A program made the position numbers and the translations under genes. A DNA stretch of 64,000 nucleotides from JAGNHN01 sp964590645. Its GTDB lineage: Bacteria > Bacteroidota > Bacteroidia > Bacteroidales > JAGNHN01. Position 1 is the first letter of the stretch, and every line of letters begins with the position of its first letter. The stretch spans positions 29,377-93,376 of the forward strand of contig CAZPYJ010000016.1 in the NCBI GenBank assembly GCA_964590645.1, in the 5' to 3' direction. Shown here piece after piece: positions 26,684-35,889 of the stretch. The notes under the pieces are model-generated. The model was not told where the DNA came from, ran no database searches, and saw nothing but the letters and a program-made list of their open reading frames with translations.

Positions 26684-27982
26684 ATGAAAATTGAGATCAA
26701 AGTTCCCAGCCCCGGAGAGTCTATCACACAGGTGCAATTGGCAGCCTGGCTGGCAGAGGAAGGCGATTATGTGGATAAAGACCAGGAAATTGCCGAGATC
26801 GATTCGGACAAGGCCACCCTCAGTATCTCAGCCAGCGAAAGCGGAAGCCTGCACAGGCTCGTGGAGGAAGGGGATACCATCGCTGTGGATGCGATCATTG
26901 CACACATTGATACCGAGGCAAGGCCGAAGAAAACAAGGCAACAAGCCGCCCCGAAGGAAGAGAAAGAGGAGATACAGGAAACACCCGTAGACCTTAGTTC
27001 CAAAGATGCTGACGCCGGGCAAAAACAGGAAGCCAAATCCGGGCAGGCAGAAGCAGCCCAAGATATGGAGGAAGGCCCTCATTTTTCTCCCCTTGCGCGC
27101 AAACTGATGAAGGAAAAAGAACTCAACTCCTCCGAATTCATCGAATGGTTGCGCAGGCAAAGGGTAGGCAGGGAGGATGTGGAAGCTTTTGCCGCCAGCG
27201 GGACAGGTGCTGCGAAAACATCATCTGCGATAAGCCCGCAATGGGGTGGGGGAAGAGCGATCGAGCGCAAAAAACTGACCACCCTGCGGATCAAATTGGC
27301 AGAGCGACTGGTTGCGGTGAAGAATGATACGGCAATGCTGACCACCTTTAATGAGGTGGATATGTCGGGTATTATGGTCCTGAGAAAGAAATACAAAGAA
27401 CGCTTTATTGAAACCCACGGCCTGGGAATTGGATTTATGTCCTTCTTTACCAAAGCCGTAACCATCGCCCTCCACGATTTTCCCCAGGTGAATGCGATGA
27501 TAGAAGGTGAAGAACTCATCTTACACGATTATGCCGATATCGGGATCGCAGTAAGTACCCCCAAAGGGCTGATGGTACCAGTAATCCGGAATGCGGAAGT
27601 GATGAGCCTGGCCGGGATAGAAGAGGCCATCAGAAAGATGGCGGAAAAGGCCCGAAACAATAAAATCACCCTGGATGATATGAAGGGGGGCACCTTTACC
27701 ATTACCAATGGGGGCGTGTTCGGAAGTATGCTTTCCACGCCTATCCTGAATCCGCCGCAGAGTGCCATCCTCGGAATGCACAATATTCAGGACAGGCCGG
27801 TAGCCGTGAACGGTAAAGTGGAAATCCGCCCGATGATGTATGTGGCCCTTTCCTACGACCACAGGGTGATCGATGGTAAGGAGAGCGTGAGTTTTCTGGT
27901 CAGGGTGAAAGAACTGCTCGAGCATCCTGTAAAAATGTTGCTGGGTGGGCAGGACCCGGAAGAAATGCTGCTGGATATCTGA
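26684..27982 (+). CDS. sucB: Dihydrolipoyl succinyltransferase, E2 of 2-oxoglutarate dehydrogenase
   Basis: The 432-residue protein has one lipoyl domain (residues 1-77, lipoylated Lys43 in EIDSDKATLS) and a charged Ala/Lys/Glu linker. A peripheral E3-binding domain lies at about 127-163 (FSPLARKLMKEKEL...GREDVEAF). The catalytic domain carries the DHRVIDGKE motif near residue 390. It transfers the succinyl group to CoA, forming succinyl-CoA. It directly follows sucA and certainly belongs to the same transcript. Confidence 0.95.
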   Translation: MKIEIKVPSPGESITQVQLAAWLAEEGDYVDKDQEIAEIDSDKATLSISASESGSLHRLVEEGDTIAVDAIIAHIDTEARPKKTRQQAAPKEEKEEIQETPVDLSSKDADAGQKQEAKSGQAEAAQDMEEGPHFSPLARKLMKEKELNSSEFIEWLRRQRVGREDVEAFAASGTGAAKTSSAISPQWGGGRAIERKKLTTLRIKLAERLVAVKNDTAMLTTFNEVDMSGIMVLRKKYKERFIETHGLGIGFMSFFTKAVTIALHDFPQVNAMIEGEELILHDYADIGIAVSTPKGLMVPVIRNAEVMSLAGIEEAIRKMAEKARNNKITLDDMKGGTFTITNGGVFGSMLSTPILNPPQSAILGMHNIQDRPVAVNGKVEIRPMMYVALSYDHRVIDGKESVSFLVRVKELLEHPVKMLLGGQDPEEMLLDI

Positions 27983-28043
27983 TCAATTTTCAGGCTGTAT
28001 CCTATAAGAATGTACATCCTGCTGGAAGGCAACAGTTAAGGAA

Positions 28044-28076
28044 TTGCCCAATCCTGTGATGGGTTTTGTAACTTTG
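28044..28076 (+). promoter_or_regulatory. Promoter of nadB
   Basis: TTG (28044-28046), 22 bases, then TAACTTTG (28069-28076). This fits the TTG-N17-23-TANNTTTG pattern and lies 19 bases before the nadB start. Confidence 0.65.
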
Positions 28077-28095
28077 CTGCTTAGCTTCTGAACGA

Positions 28096-29694
28096 ATGCG
28101 GAGAAAAGTTGACTTTCTTGTGATCGGTTCCGGGATCGCCGGCCTCAGTTTTGCCCTCAAGGTGGCCCCATACGGGAAAGTGCTCATTGTTACAAAGGAT
28201 GAGGCGGTGGAGAGTGCCACACGCTATGCCCAGGGAGGGATTGCAGCCGTGATGTATAGTCCGGATACCTACGAAAAACACATCCGCGATACGATGATCG
28301 CCGGAGATGAGCTCAGCGATGAACGTATCGTCAGGATGACCATCACCGAGTCAACCGAACGGGTGAAAGAACTCATATCCTGGGGGGCGGAATTTGATAA
28401 GAACAAGGACGGGGTGTATGCCCTTGGCCGGGAAGGAGGACATTCGGAAAAACGCGTGCTCCATCACAAAGACAGCACCGGCCTGGAGATAGAACAAACC
28501 CTCCTGGAACAGGTGAAGGCGCATCCCAGCATCGAGTTGCTGGAGAACCATTTCACCATTGATATTCTTACCCAGCACCATCTTGGTATAGAGATCAGAA
28601 GAAGCAGCTCCTACATCAACTGCTACGGCGCATACGTGCTGGATAGCTTCAGCGGTGAAATCCATACCATTCTGGCAAAAATGACGATGCTTGCCACCGG
28701 TGGCGCAGGAAATGTATATGCTACCACCACCAATCCGGCCGTGGCTACCGGAGATGCCGTAGCGATGGTTTACCGGGCAAAAGGGAAGGTAGATAAAATG
28801 GAGTTCTTTCAGTTCCATCCAACTGCATTGCACTTCCCTGAGGAGCGCCCGGCTTTTCTGATCACCGAGGCCCTGCGCGGTGCAGGGGCGATACTCAAAA
28901 CCATTGATGGAACCCCCTTTATGCTGAAGTATGATGCGCGGGAATCTCTCGCGCCCCGCGATATCGTGGCCAGGGCCATCGACAATGAGATGAAGATCCG
29001 CGGGGATGATTGTGTTTATCTGGATGCCCGACATCTCCCAAAGGATCTGCTCTTGCAGGATTTTCCCCGCATCTATGCCAAATGCCTGAGCATAGGCATC
29101 GATATCAGCAAGGATATGATCCCTGTGATCCCTGCCGCCCATTATATGTGCGGAGGCATCACGGTGGATGAATTCTCCCGCACTTCCATCGACCATCTCT
29201 ATGCTTCCGGCGAATGCGCTTCCACCGGCCTGCACGGCGCCAACCGCCTTGCCTCCAATTCCCTGCTTGAAGCCCTGGTCTTTTCCCACCGCGCCAGCCA
29301 GGATGCCGTCAGCCGATTCAGCGATATCCAGTTTTGCGAAGAGATCCCCGACTGGGATGCCAGCGGAACCACCCATAATGAGGAAATGATCCTGATTACC
29401 CAATCGCTCAAGGAATTGCAGTCGATTATGACCAGTTATGTGGGTATTGTACGCTCCAATCTACGACTCAAGCGGGCGCTGGACCGACTGGCGATTTTGT
29501 ATCGAGAAACCGAGGCACTATACAATGCCTCGGTATTGGATATGAAGATATGCGAGTTACGGAATTTGATCAATATTGGTTATCTGATCATTAAGATGGC
29601 CCAGGAAAGAAAAGAAAGCCGCGGACTCCATTTCAATGTGGATTATCCGAAGGTTGCCCATCCTGAGCCTTTTCAGAACGGACACGAATTATAG
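28096..29694 (+). CDS. nadB: L-aspartate oxidase
   Basis: The 532-residue flavoprotein has the N-terminal FAD-binding GSGIAGLSFAL and SATRYAQGGIAA, then ALGREGGHSEKRVLHHKDSTG. It also has FFQFHPTALHFP and the succinate-dehydrogenase-family SGECASTGLHGANRLASNSLLEALVF motif. It oxidises L-aspartate to iminoaspartate, the first step of bacterial NAD synthesis. NadB is distinguished from SdhA by length and by the STRYAQGG region. The partners nadA and nadC are not in the window. The downstream gene starts 8 bases after the stop. Confidence 0.95.
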   Translation: MRRKVDFLVIGSGIAGLSFALKVAPYGKVLIVTKDEAVESATRYAQGGIAAVMYSPDTYEKHIRDTMIAGDELSDERIVRMTITESTERVKELISWGAEFDKNKDGVYALGREGGHSEKRVLHHKDSTGLEIEQTLLEQVKAHPSIELLENHFTIDILTQHHLGIEIRRSSSYINCYGAYVLDSFSGEIHTILAKMTMLATGGAGNVYATTTNPAVATGDAVAMVYRAKGKVDKMEFFQFHPTALHFPEERPAFLITEALRGAGAILKTIDGTPFMLKYDARESLAPRDIVARAIDNEMKIRGDDCVYLDARHLPKDLLLQDFPRIYAKCLSIGIDISKDMIPVIPAAHYMCGGITVDEFSRTSIDHLYASGECASTGLHGANRLASNSLLEALVFSHRASQDAVSRFSDIQFCEEIPDWDASGTTHNEEMILITQSLKELQSIMTSYVGIVRSNLRLKRALDRLAILYRETEALYNASVLDMKICELRNLINIGYLIIKMAQERKESRGLHFNVDYPKVAHPEPFQNGHEL

Positions 29695-29702
29695 CTCAGA
29701 TT

Positions 29703-30221
29703 ATGGCCCTAATAAGATCAGTGAAAGGAGTAAAGCCCGTATGGGGAAAGGATTGCTTTCTGGCCGATAATGCTACCCTTACCGGTGATGTGGTGATGGG
29801 TGAAGGATGCAGCGTGTGGTTCAATGCAGTCATCCGGGGCGATGTACACCATATCCGCATCGGGAATAAAGTGAATATTCAGGATGGAGCCATTATCCAC
29901 TGTACCTATCAGAAAGCCCCCACCAATATTGGAAATAATGTATCGATCGCCCACCGTGCCATTGTGCACGGCTGTACTATTCACGACAATGTGCTGATCG
30001 GTATGGGTGCCATCATTATGGATGGTGCGGTGATAGAAAGCAATTCCATCGTAGCTGCAGGCGCCCTGGTAAAGCAGGGAATGATCGTCAAATCGGGAAG
30101 CGTAGTGGCAGGGGTACCTGCAGTGAAGATCCGGGAGATCAGTCCCGAACTCCTGGAAGGGGAAGTGATGCGGATTGCGAACAGCTACCAGATGTACGCT
30201 TCCTGGTATGATGAGGACTAA
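29703..30221 (+). CDS. Gamma-carbonic-anhydrase-like left-handed beta-helix protein
   Basis: The 172-residue protein consists of hexapeptide repeats and has the three histidines of the gamma-class metal site: His66 (IIHCTY), His84 (SIAHRAI) and His89 (IVHGC). RGDVHHIRIG is also conserved. It matches the YrdA/PaaY/CaiE group of putative carbonic anhydrases. The metal site is complete, but many members have weak or no measured activity, so the function is uncertain. It is cotranscribed with nadB judging from the 8-base gap; no functional link is evident. Confidence 0.88.
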   Translation: MALIRSVKGVKPVWGKDCFLADNATLTGDVVMGEGCSVWFNAVIRGDVHHIRIGNKVNIQDGAIIHCTYQKAPTNIGNNVSIAHRAIVHGCTIHDNVLIGMGAIIMDGAVIESNSIVAAGALVKQGMIVKSGSVVAGVPAVKIREISPELLEGEVMRIANSYQMYASWYDED

Positions 30222-30357
30222 GTAACCCCCTCCAGAAGACGATAGAGGCATAGCCCTTTTTACTCTTGCTGTATGCTGTATGCTCTTGCAGCCTAAAGTG
30301 CCAGCCCGCTTGAGTTTGGAGTTTGAGGAGGAGTGTGGAGGAGTGATGTTGGCCTGC

Positions 30358-31053
30358 TCACGATGCTTCCTCCGGAATCTCCACCCCATCGCCCTGCAAA
30401 CCAAGATAACGACGGGCCCACCACACCGTGACATAGATCAGGGGCGTATCTGAAATGGCCACTAAGACCTTAAAGAAGAAGCCATTCCACAGCAAGACCC
30501 AGAAGCGTTCCCAATCCAATACCCCAAAGCTGCATAAGAGTATAAGGGTCAGCGCGGTATCCACAAACTGGGAGGTAAAGGTAGAGGCATTGTTCCGAAG
30601 CCAAAGGTGACGGCCACGGGTAAGGCGTTTCCAGAAATGGAATAATTGAACATCAATCAGCTGGGCGCAGAGGTAAGCTGCCATCGATGCACCCACCCCA
30701 ATGAAGGTTACCCCGAACATCGTATGAAACTGTGTGTCGCTGATGGGCGACCAGGGTGCTGCCACGGCGGCATCCGACACCAGGATGATGCCCAGTGTGA
30801 ACAGGCTGGCAAACAAACCGGCCAGTACCACCTGGTTGGCCTTCTTCCTGCCATACAATTCGGAAATCACATCGGTCACAAAGAAAGTGACCGGATAGGG
30901 CAGGATTCCTACGGAGAGTTCAAAAACGTGAAACCCGACATCCCAGTGGAAGAACTTCTGAAAGATAAGGTTGCTGGTGACCAGTGCGGAGATGAATATC
31001 CCGGTCAGGATCAGGTACACAGCCTGGGTTTTCTGACGATGCCGGGGATCCAT
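30358..31053 (-). CDS. Queuosine precursor transporter-like protein (YhhQ/VUT family)
   Basis: ATG at 31053 (MDPRHRQKTQAVYLILTG) gives 231 residues; a longer frame runs into the upstream lipoprotein gene. About six transmembrane helices are visible. Family motifs include PYPVTFFVTDVISELYGRKKANQVV and NNASTFTSQFVDTALTL. Members import queuosine precursors (preQ0/preQ1) across the inner membrane for tRNA modification (family knowledge). It starts 10 bases after the META lipoprotein gene, on the same strand. Confidence 0.88.
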   Translation of the reverse strand: MDPRHRQKTQAVYLILTGIFISALVTSNLIFQKFFHWDVGFHVFELSVGILPYPVTFFVTDVISELYGRKKANQVVLAGLFASLFTLGIILVSDAAVAAPWSPISDTQFHTMFGVTFIGVGASMAAYLCAQLIDVQLFHFWKRLTRGRHLWLRNNASTFTSQFVDTALTLILLCSFGVLDWERFWVLLWNGFFFKVLVAISDTPLIYVTVWWARRYLGLQGDGVEIPEEAS

Positions 31054-31063
31054 TAGCAGGGGA

Positions 31064-31861
31064 TTATTGCTCGGATGAGCCTTCTGCATTGAAGTAAAGC
31101 AGCTCCTGGCTTTCTTCATCGAAGAAGCTGAGGCCTTCCGCATCGAGGCGGAAGAAGGCTACTTTTTCCAGGGCCCGCACAAAGCGGCTTTCGGTTTCCA
31201 TCTCAGGACAGGCCATACGGGTGCTTGCCAGCGACAGAAAACGCAGCCGGTCGGCGCCTTCCGCCACAAATCCTCCGCTATAGCGATTACAGCCTCCTGT
31301 CCCTTGCACCTGCATCTGAACCGGATCGAAGCGCATTGTGGGGAGCTTGTCCTGATTTGGTTCCGAAAGAACCTGGGTTTCCAGCCTGCGAAGCTTCCAT
31401 TCTGTTTGCCAAAGCCGGGCATCCCACAGATGCAGGCGGTAACGATCCGCCAGGGCTCCTTCAATCGTCTTGCCCGAGGCATCCAGCTGAAGCAGCACAT
31501 TTTCCCCTACCTGGTATGCTTGCCCTTCCGTACCATCGGCATTCCTCAGCAGCACCGCACTGCCCCGGGCGTCCCAGATGAACTGTCCGCTGTCGCGAAA
31601 GATCTCAGCCCCTTTGCCCTGGTAGCGGTCCGACCTGAAAAACTGTCCGTTCTCCCTAAGCTCAAGATGGGTTTGAATGCCTTCACAATCGGCGCAGGGA
31701 AGCAGTCCAAAGTAATGCCCCGCCCAGTCGAGGGATGTGCGGCTCTGGTGCACATCCGGAGCCTGCAGCGTTTCTGCTTCCGTCTTTTCCTGCGTATTCT
31801 TTTGCTGGCAGGAGAACATAAAAAGGCTTAGCAATACAATGAAAAGAGCATACTTGTGCAT
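31064..31861 (-). CDS. NlpE-like/META-domain lipoprotein
   Basis: The 265-residue protein has a lipoprotein signal with the lipid-modified Cys in FMFSCQQ. An NlpE N-terminal-like domain (about 45-150) contains the CADC motif (GLLPCADCEGIQTHLEL). A META/HslJ-like domain (about 150-255) contains GCNRYSGGF and LASTRMACPEM. In enterobacteria NlpE senses envelope stress and metals, and META domains occur in heat-shock and motility proteins. Here an envelope-stress role is plausible but unproven. The fusion of both domains is common in Bacteroidota. Confidence 0.85.
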   Translation of the reverse strand: MHKYALFIVLLSLFMFSCQQKNTQEKTEAETLQAPDVHQSRTSLDWAGHYFGLLPCADCEGIQTHLELRENGQFFRSDRYQGKGAEIFRDSGQFIWDARGSAVLLRNADGTEGQAYQVGENVLLQLDASGKTIEGALADRYRLHLWDARLWQTEWKLRRLETQVLSEPNQDKLPTMRFDPVQMQVQGTGGCNRYSGGFVAEGADRLRFLSLASTRMACPEMETESRFVRALEKVAFFRLDAEGLSFFDEESQELLYFNAEGSSEQ

Positions 31862-31958
31862 ACGGCGCTGGTTTTGGAGGGACTAAAATAGGGAGATTTC
31901 TGAATGTGATGAAAAGGGCCACCTGAGCGCCTTCTTTTTCATCCTCCCCTGAATGACT

Positions 31959-31966
31959 TATCTTTG
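31959..31966 (+). promoter_or_regulatory. Putative -7 element TATCTTTG for the glycosyltransferase gene
   Basis: It fits TANNTTTG and lies 21 bases before the preferred TTG start at 31988. An alternative TTG start at 31964 would lie inside this element, which argues against it. Confidence 0.4.
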
Positions 31967-31987
31967 CTGACCCAATCCCTGTTTCCC

Positions 31988-33073
31988 TTGAAAATACTGG
32001 TAATCAGTAATTATAATGACTTTCACACCGTCAGGCCTGAAGCTGAGATTTTTCTGCATCTCGCGCAAAAAGGCTTTGATATCACTGTGATGACTTTTGG
32101 TGGCAGCGACTATGCCCGTTGTTTTGCGGAGGCAGGGATCAGGGTGATTGATTTTCATCCACGGCATAAATTCAGCCGGAAGGAGGCCCTTATCATCCGG
32201 CAGGAACTGATCCGCGGGGACTATGATGTGCTGCATCTTTTCAATAGTCAGGCGACGGTCACCGGCCTGCGGGCAACGCGGGGGCTGCCGGTAAAAGTAA
32301 TACTGTACCGCGGCTACACCGGCAATATCCAATGGTGGAACCCTGCGGCCTATCTAAAATATCTTCACCCGCGTGTGGACAAGGTAGTGTGCAATTCCTC
32401 CGGGGTGGAGGCTTTGTTGCAGCGGCAATGGACTTTTCGCAATGACAAGGCTGTGACTATCCTGAAAGGCCATCGGCCGGAATGGTATGCGGACATTGAT
32501 CCTGCTTCGCTGGAGCGCTTTGGGGTGGAGGAAGGAGACCTCGTGCTGGTATGTGTGGCGAACAACCGCCGGATGAAAGGCGTGCCTTTTTTGCTGAAAG
32601 CTTTCAGGCATCTGCCTCCCGGACTGCCTGTACAGTTGATTTTGGCGGGGAGGGATATGGACAGTCCTTCTAATCTGCGTATTGTCAGGAAGACGGCCTA
32701 TGCCGGGCGCATTCATTTTCCGGGTTTTATTCCGGAGGTTTTGCGGACGGTGGCGGCAGCGGATGTTTTTGTGTTGCCCAGCCTGTTTGGAGAGTCGATC
32801 ACCAAATCGGCCATTGAAGCGATGAGCCTGGGGCTTTGTCCGCTGATCACCGATATTCCGGGCAATGTGGAGTTGGTGGAGGATGGGAAGAACGGGCGAG
32901 TGGTGCCGGCCGGCGATGCCCGGGCCCTGGCGGGAGCCATTATGGATATGGTGAAGGATCGTGAAACTTGCCGCCGTTTTGGCGAAGCGGCCCGCCGTCA
33001 TATTGCCGAGAATCTACATCACGATGCCACCGTGGAGGGATATCTTCGAATGTACCCTAGCCTTGATTTATAA
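31988..33073 (+). CDS. GT4-family glycosyltransferase
   Basis: The preferred start is TTG 31988, giving 361 residues beginning KILVISNYNDFHTVRPEAE, the usual N-terminal strand of a GT-B glycosyltransferase. An upstream TTG (31964) adds eight residues but overlaps the putative promoter. The C-terminal nucleotide-sugar domain shows VLVCVANNRRMKGVPFLLKAF, AAADVFVLPSLFGESITKSAIEAMSLG and the typical TDIPGNVELVEDGKNG. It is likely retaining, with the GES..E pattern of GT4. The acceptor is unknown. It stands alone, next to the repeat-rich region. Confidence 0.85.
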   Translation: MKILVISNYNDFHTVRPEAEIFLHLAQKGFDITVMTFGGSDYARCFAEAGIRVIDFHPRHKFSRKEALIIRQELIRGDYDVLHLFNSQATVTGLRATRGLPVKVILYRGYTGNIQWWNPAAYLKYLHPRVDKVVCNSSGVEALLQRQWTFRNDKAVTILKGHRPEWYADIDPASLERFGVEEGDLVLVCVANNRRMKGVPFLLKAFRHLPPGLPVQLILAGRDMDSPSNLRIVRKTAYAGRIHFPGFIPEVLRTVAAADVFVLPSLFGESITKSAIEAMSLGLCPLITDIPGNVELVEDGKNGRVVPAGDARALAGAIMDMVKDRETCRRFGEAARRHIAENLHHDATVEGYLRMYPSLDL

Positions 33074-33904
33074 AGTCTCTTGCCTGGACGCACTGGATAG
33101 AGTAGAACCTGTATGCTCTTGCTGTATGCTCTTGCATTAAATAATTCTCCTACATATCCCGCAGAAACCTGGCAGAGCGCAGCCATTTTTACCACAGATT
33201 TTCACAGATTTTCACAGATTGAAATTGGGAGTATCATCACGGATTATCTGGGGTAATTGATGATTCTTACGCTGATCAATTTTTTATATGGCTGATGTTA
33301 TTGGTGATGGTGAGAAAAACCACAAAGCCACTGAGGGCACTAAGGAACACTAAGTTGGAAGTACCGATATCCATAGTGCTTCTAAGTGTTCTTCGTGCCT
33401 CAGTGGTAAATCTGTCCAATAAGGCCCAACCCTTAGCAAAGTATCAGGTAGGAAAGGTCTTTCAAGGTTTTAACGCAGAGGCGCAAAGAATACGCGAAGA
33501 GCGCAAAGGGGTTTCTCTCTGCCTACCGGCAGACAGGCTTCTCCTCAACAATTCGCACTCGCACTCGCCCTCGCACTCGCCCTTGTTTTTTAACCATAAT
33601 GGACACAAGGAAAACACAAGGTTCACCAGGGCGGCCGACTTTGCCGCATCCTCCGGGAAGCTCTGTGCCTTCTTCGTGCACCTCAGTGTAATAAATAATT
33701 AAAAAACAAAGGCTTACACGGAGATCCCAGAGGAGTCACAGAGGTGCACCGAGCAGTTTTTCTTCTCTCCTCCCTAATAAATTCTGACTTCTGCCTTATC
33801 GAGGCTCGTCCTCCGATCTTCAAAATATTCGGTCGCAATGTTGGCTTTTCCTTCACAATGGGCTGAGGAAGCCTTCCGACAGCACACCCAAGCCGCTGGT
33901 GGCC
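33074..33904. repeat. Repeat-rich intergenic region including direct-repeat copy 1
   Basis: It begins with CTGTATGCTCTTGC units (about 33110-33135), also seen near 30270 and 35857. CACAGATTTT units of 10-bp period follow (33193-33220). A 226-base block (33263-33488) is about 90% identical to 35890-36117. Next come CGCAAAG/CGCAGAG heptamers, CACTCG units (33550-33582), and more CACAAGG/CTTCGTG-type arms (33600-33690). A 135-codon frame at 33295-33702 runs through all of these modules and is not a gene. No promoter was identified. Confidence 0.75.
33321..33405. repeat. Phased inverted heptamer array, copy 1
   Basis: The left arm has heptamers CACAAAG, CACTGAG, CACTAAG and CACTAAG separated by 1, 2 and 3 bases. 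After a 17-base loop (33355-33371), the right arm has CATAGTG, CTAAGTG, CTTCGTG and CTCAGTG separated by 3, 2 and 1 bases. The arms are imperfect inverted repeats. The loop and spacers are nearly the same as in copy 2. Confidence 0.85.
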
Positions 33905-35800
33905 TCATTGCAGCAAAACCACATACCCGATGCGTACTTCCTCTGTCTGACTTTGAGCCAGGCGGTATTCAATACGGTAAACATAAGAAGTCACAGGGCA
34001 GGGCTTTCCCTGGTATTGTCCATCCCAGGGTTCATCCAGGCTGTTTGATTCATAAATCTGTTGTCCCCAGCGATTGAAGATCAGAAGGTGATAATATTCC
34101 ACACAGGACCCCTTTACCTCAAAATGCTCGTTGAGCCCATCACCATTGGGTGAAAAGGCATTGGGAATGTATAATCCACAATCGCAATCGATAAAGTGGA
34201 TATCCACACTGTCGCGGACATTGCCGCAAAGATGCGGTACTTCTACCCAGTACATTCCGCCCTGACTCACCATTATGCCCTGACCGGTATCCCCCGTATT
34301 CCAAAGCGGGGATGAGAATGCCGAGTCAATACCCAGCAGGAAACTCACCCCGAGACAGAAGGTGGTGTCTGGGCCCAGGTAAGGATTGGGCAAAGAATGT
34401 ACCCCCACCACGATGCTGTCGCGGCCATAGCAAAGTCCTTGCTGTGCAACGACCCAATAGGTTCCGGCCTGGGAAACTGTAAAGGTTTGCAATGTGGAAG
34501 AATCCTGCCAAAGGAAGGCATCTGCACTGAGCCCGGCATTCAGAAGCAATGTTTCGCCCGGACAAATCAGGGTATCGGGGCCAAGGTTGACCTGTGGAAC
34601 AGCATCGTAGCTGATATACACAGAGTCTGAAGCGCTACAGCCATTAATGCTCACTTCCACGCGGTAAAGTCCTGCCTGGGTCACCACATAGTCTTGTCCG
34701 GTATGGCCATCCTGCCACAGGTAAGTGGCGCCGGGGGTGCTGGCAGTGAGGATCAGGCTGTCACCCTCACAAAGTGTGGTGTCCGCCCCGAGCTCCACAA
34801 TGGGCATTGCCTGATAATCCACGGTAATGGTATCCAGATTGCTGCATCCACCAAGGCTCACCCTTACCCAGTACATACCGGCCAGGGAAACGAGATACTG
34901 TGGAAAGGTGGTGCTGTCGTGCCAAAGATATGCTGCACCTCCCAGGCCTGCATCCAGGAGAATCACCTCCCCATCGCAGAGCAGGGTATCATTGCCCAGA
35001 TCAAGGGGTACGAGATGAGAGGCATTGGAAAGAAAGTAGGGCGTATTCGAACTTCCGGTGCAGCTTCCGTTTATGAGTCCAAGCGTGCTTTGTGCACTGC
35101 TTGACACCCCCAATCCTGTGCCGCTTCCGGTCTGGTCCATACTATAATAAGCGACCAGTCCTGCCTCGTTTCCATTGAGCGGAATGAGGTAGCGCGCCGC
35201 GATATCGCTGGCTGAGACAGCATAGTCCCATATCCGCACCTCATCGATTCTTCCTGTGAAATGGCCCCAGTAAGAATTGCTGATGTCGCGGTACACGCCA
35301 ATTCTGAATGGTTCCTGGTTCTGAAGTATGGGGCTGTAGCTTCCCTGTATCAATTGACCTGTCACTGCCTGGCCATCGACGTAGAGGCTGACCCCGGTGC
35401 TGGTATGTACCGCCGCAACGTGATACCATTGGTTTGGCTGGATGAGTGGGAGGGATGATTCGTACACCCTGGCTCCGTTTCCGCATCCATCAAGGTCCCA
35501 TCCCCAGCGTAGCTTGCCATTGTAGATGGTGAGATAATATGCATTCTGTTCACTGCCGCCGCACCACCATTTGTTCAGGATGAAGTTGTTTCCGTCAACC
35601 TTGCAGGGGAAAACCCAGGCTTCGGCTGTCATTGCTCCGGATGGGTTCAGAAGGGCGTGGTGGGGAAAGCTGGCGAAATCGGTGCTGCCGTTAAGTACCA
35701 GGGAGTTCCCGGGGGGCTGGGCAGATAGGAAGGGGCTGCATAGCAGGAGCAACAGGCCCAGGGCCTTTCCTGCGACTCTATGGTTAATAATGCGGCTCAT
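33905..35800 (-). CDS. Secreted LamG protein with Ig-like repeats and type B (CHU_C) T9SS sorting domain
   Basis: ATG 35800 gives 631 residues with signal peptide MSRIINHRVAGKALGLLLLL; the longer frame from 35884 adds residues ahead of it. A LamG domain lies at about 32-215 (MTAEAWVFPCK, WYHVAAVHTSTGVSLYVDG). Four Ig-like repeats of about 70 residues follow, each with LG(A/P/N)DT.LC and YLWxD motifs. The last part is the gliding motility-associated C-terminal domain (IPNAFSPNGDGLNEHF to IGYVVLLQ). It should be exported by the type IX system and held at the cell surface, probably with a PorP/SprF partner. The gene is flanked by 226-base direct repeats. Confidence 0.9.
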   Translation of the reverse strand: MSRIINHRVAGKALGLLLLLCSPFLSAQPPGNSLVLNGSTDFASFPHHALLNPSGAMTAEAWVFPCKVDGNNFILNKWWCGGSEQNAYYLTIYNGKLRWGWDLDGCGNGARVYESSLPLIQPNQWYHVAAVHTSTGVSLYVDGQAVTGQLIQGSYSPILQNQEPFRIGVYRDISNSYWGHFTGRIDEVRIWDYAVSASDIAARYLIPLNGNEAGLVAYYSMDQTGSGTGLGVSSSAQSTLGLINGSCTGSSNTPYFLSNASHLVPLDLGNDTLLCDGEVILLDAGLGGAAYLWHDSTTFPQYLVSLAGMYWVRVSLGGCSNLDTITVDYQAMPIVELGADTTLCEGDSLILTASTPGATYLWQDGHTGQDYVVTQAGLYRVEVSINGCSASDSVYISYDAVPQVNLGPDTLICPGETLLLNAGLSADAFLWQDSSTLQTFTVSQAGTYWVVAQQGLCYGRDSIVVGVHSLPNPYLGPDTTFCLGVSFLLGIDSAFSSPLWNTGDTGQGIMVSQGGMYWVEVPHLCGNVRDSVDIHFIDCDCGLYIPNAFSPNGDGLNEHFEVKGSCVEYYHLLIFNRWGQQIYESNSLDEPWDGQYQGKPCPVTSYVYRIEYRLAQSQTEEVRIGYVVLLQ

Positions 35801-35889
35801 ACACCTTGCGGTAAAGCGAAGCAATTTAGTGTTTTTTGATGCAAGCACACAAATCCTGTATGCTGTTGCTCTATGCTCTTGCATTTAAT

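Noticed and set aside
33295..33702. 135-codon plus-strand frame
   Set aside because: It translates across heptamer arrays and other intergenic modules. A similar frame in repeat copy 2 (35873-36157) reflects the shared repeat, not a gene family.
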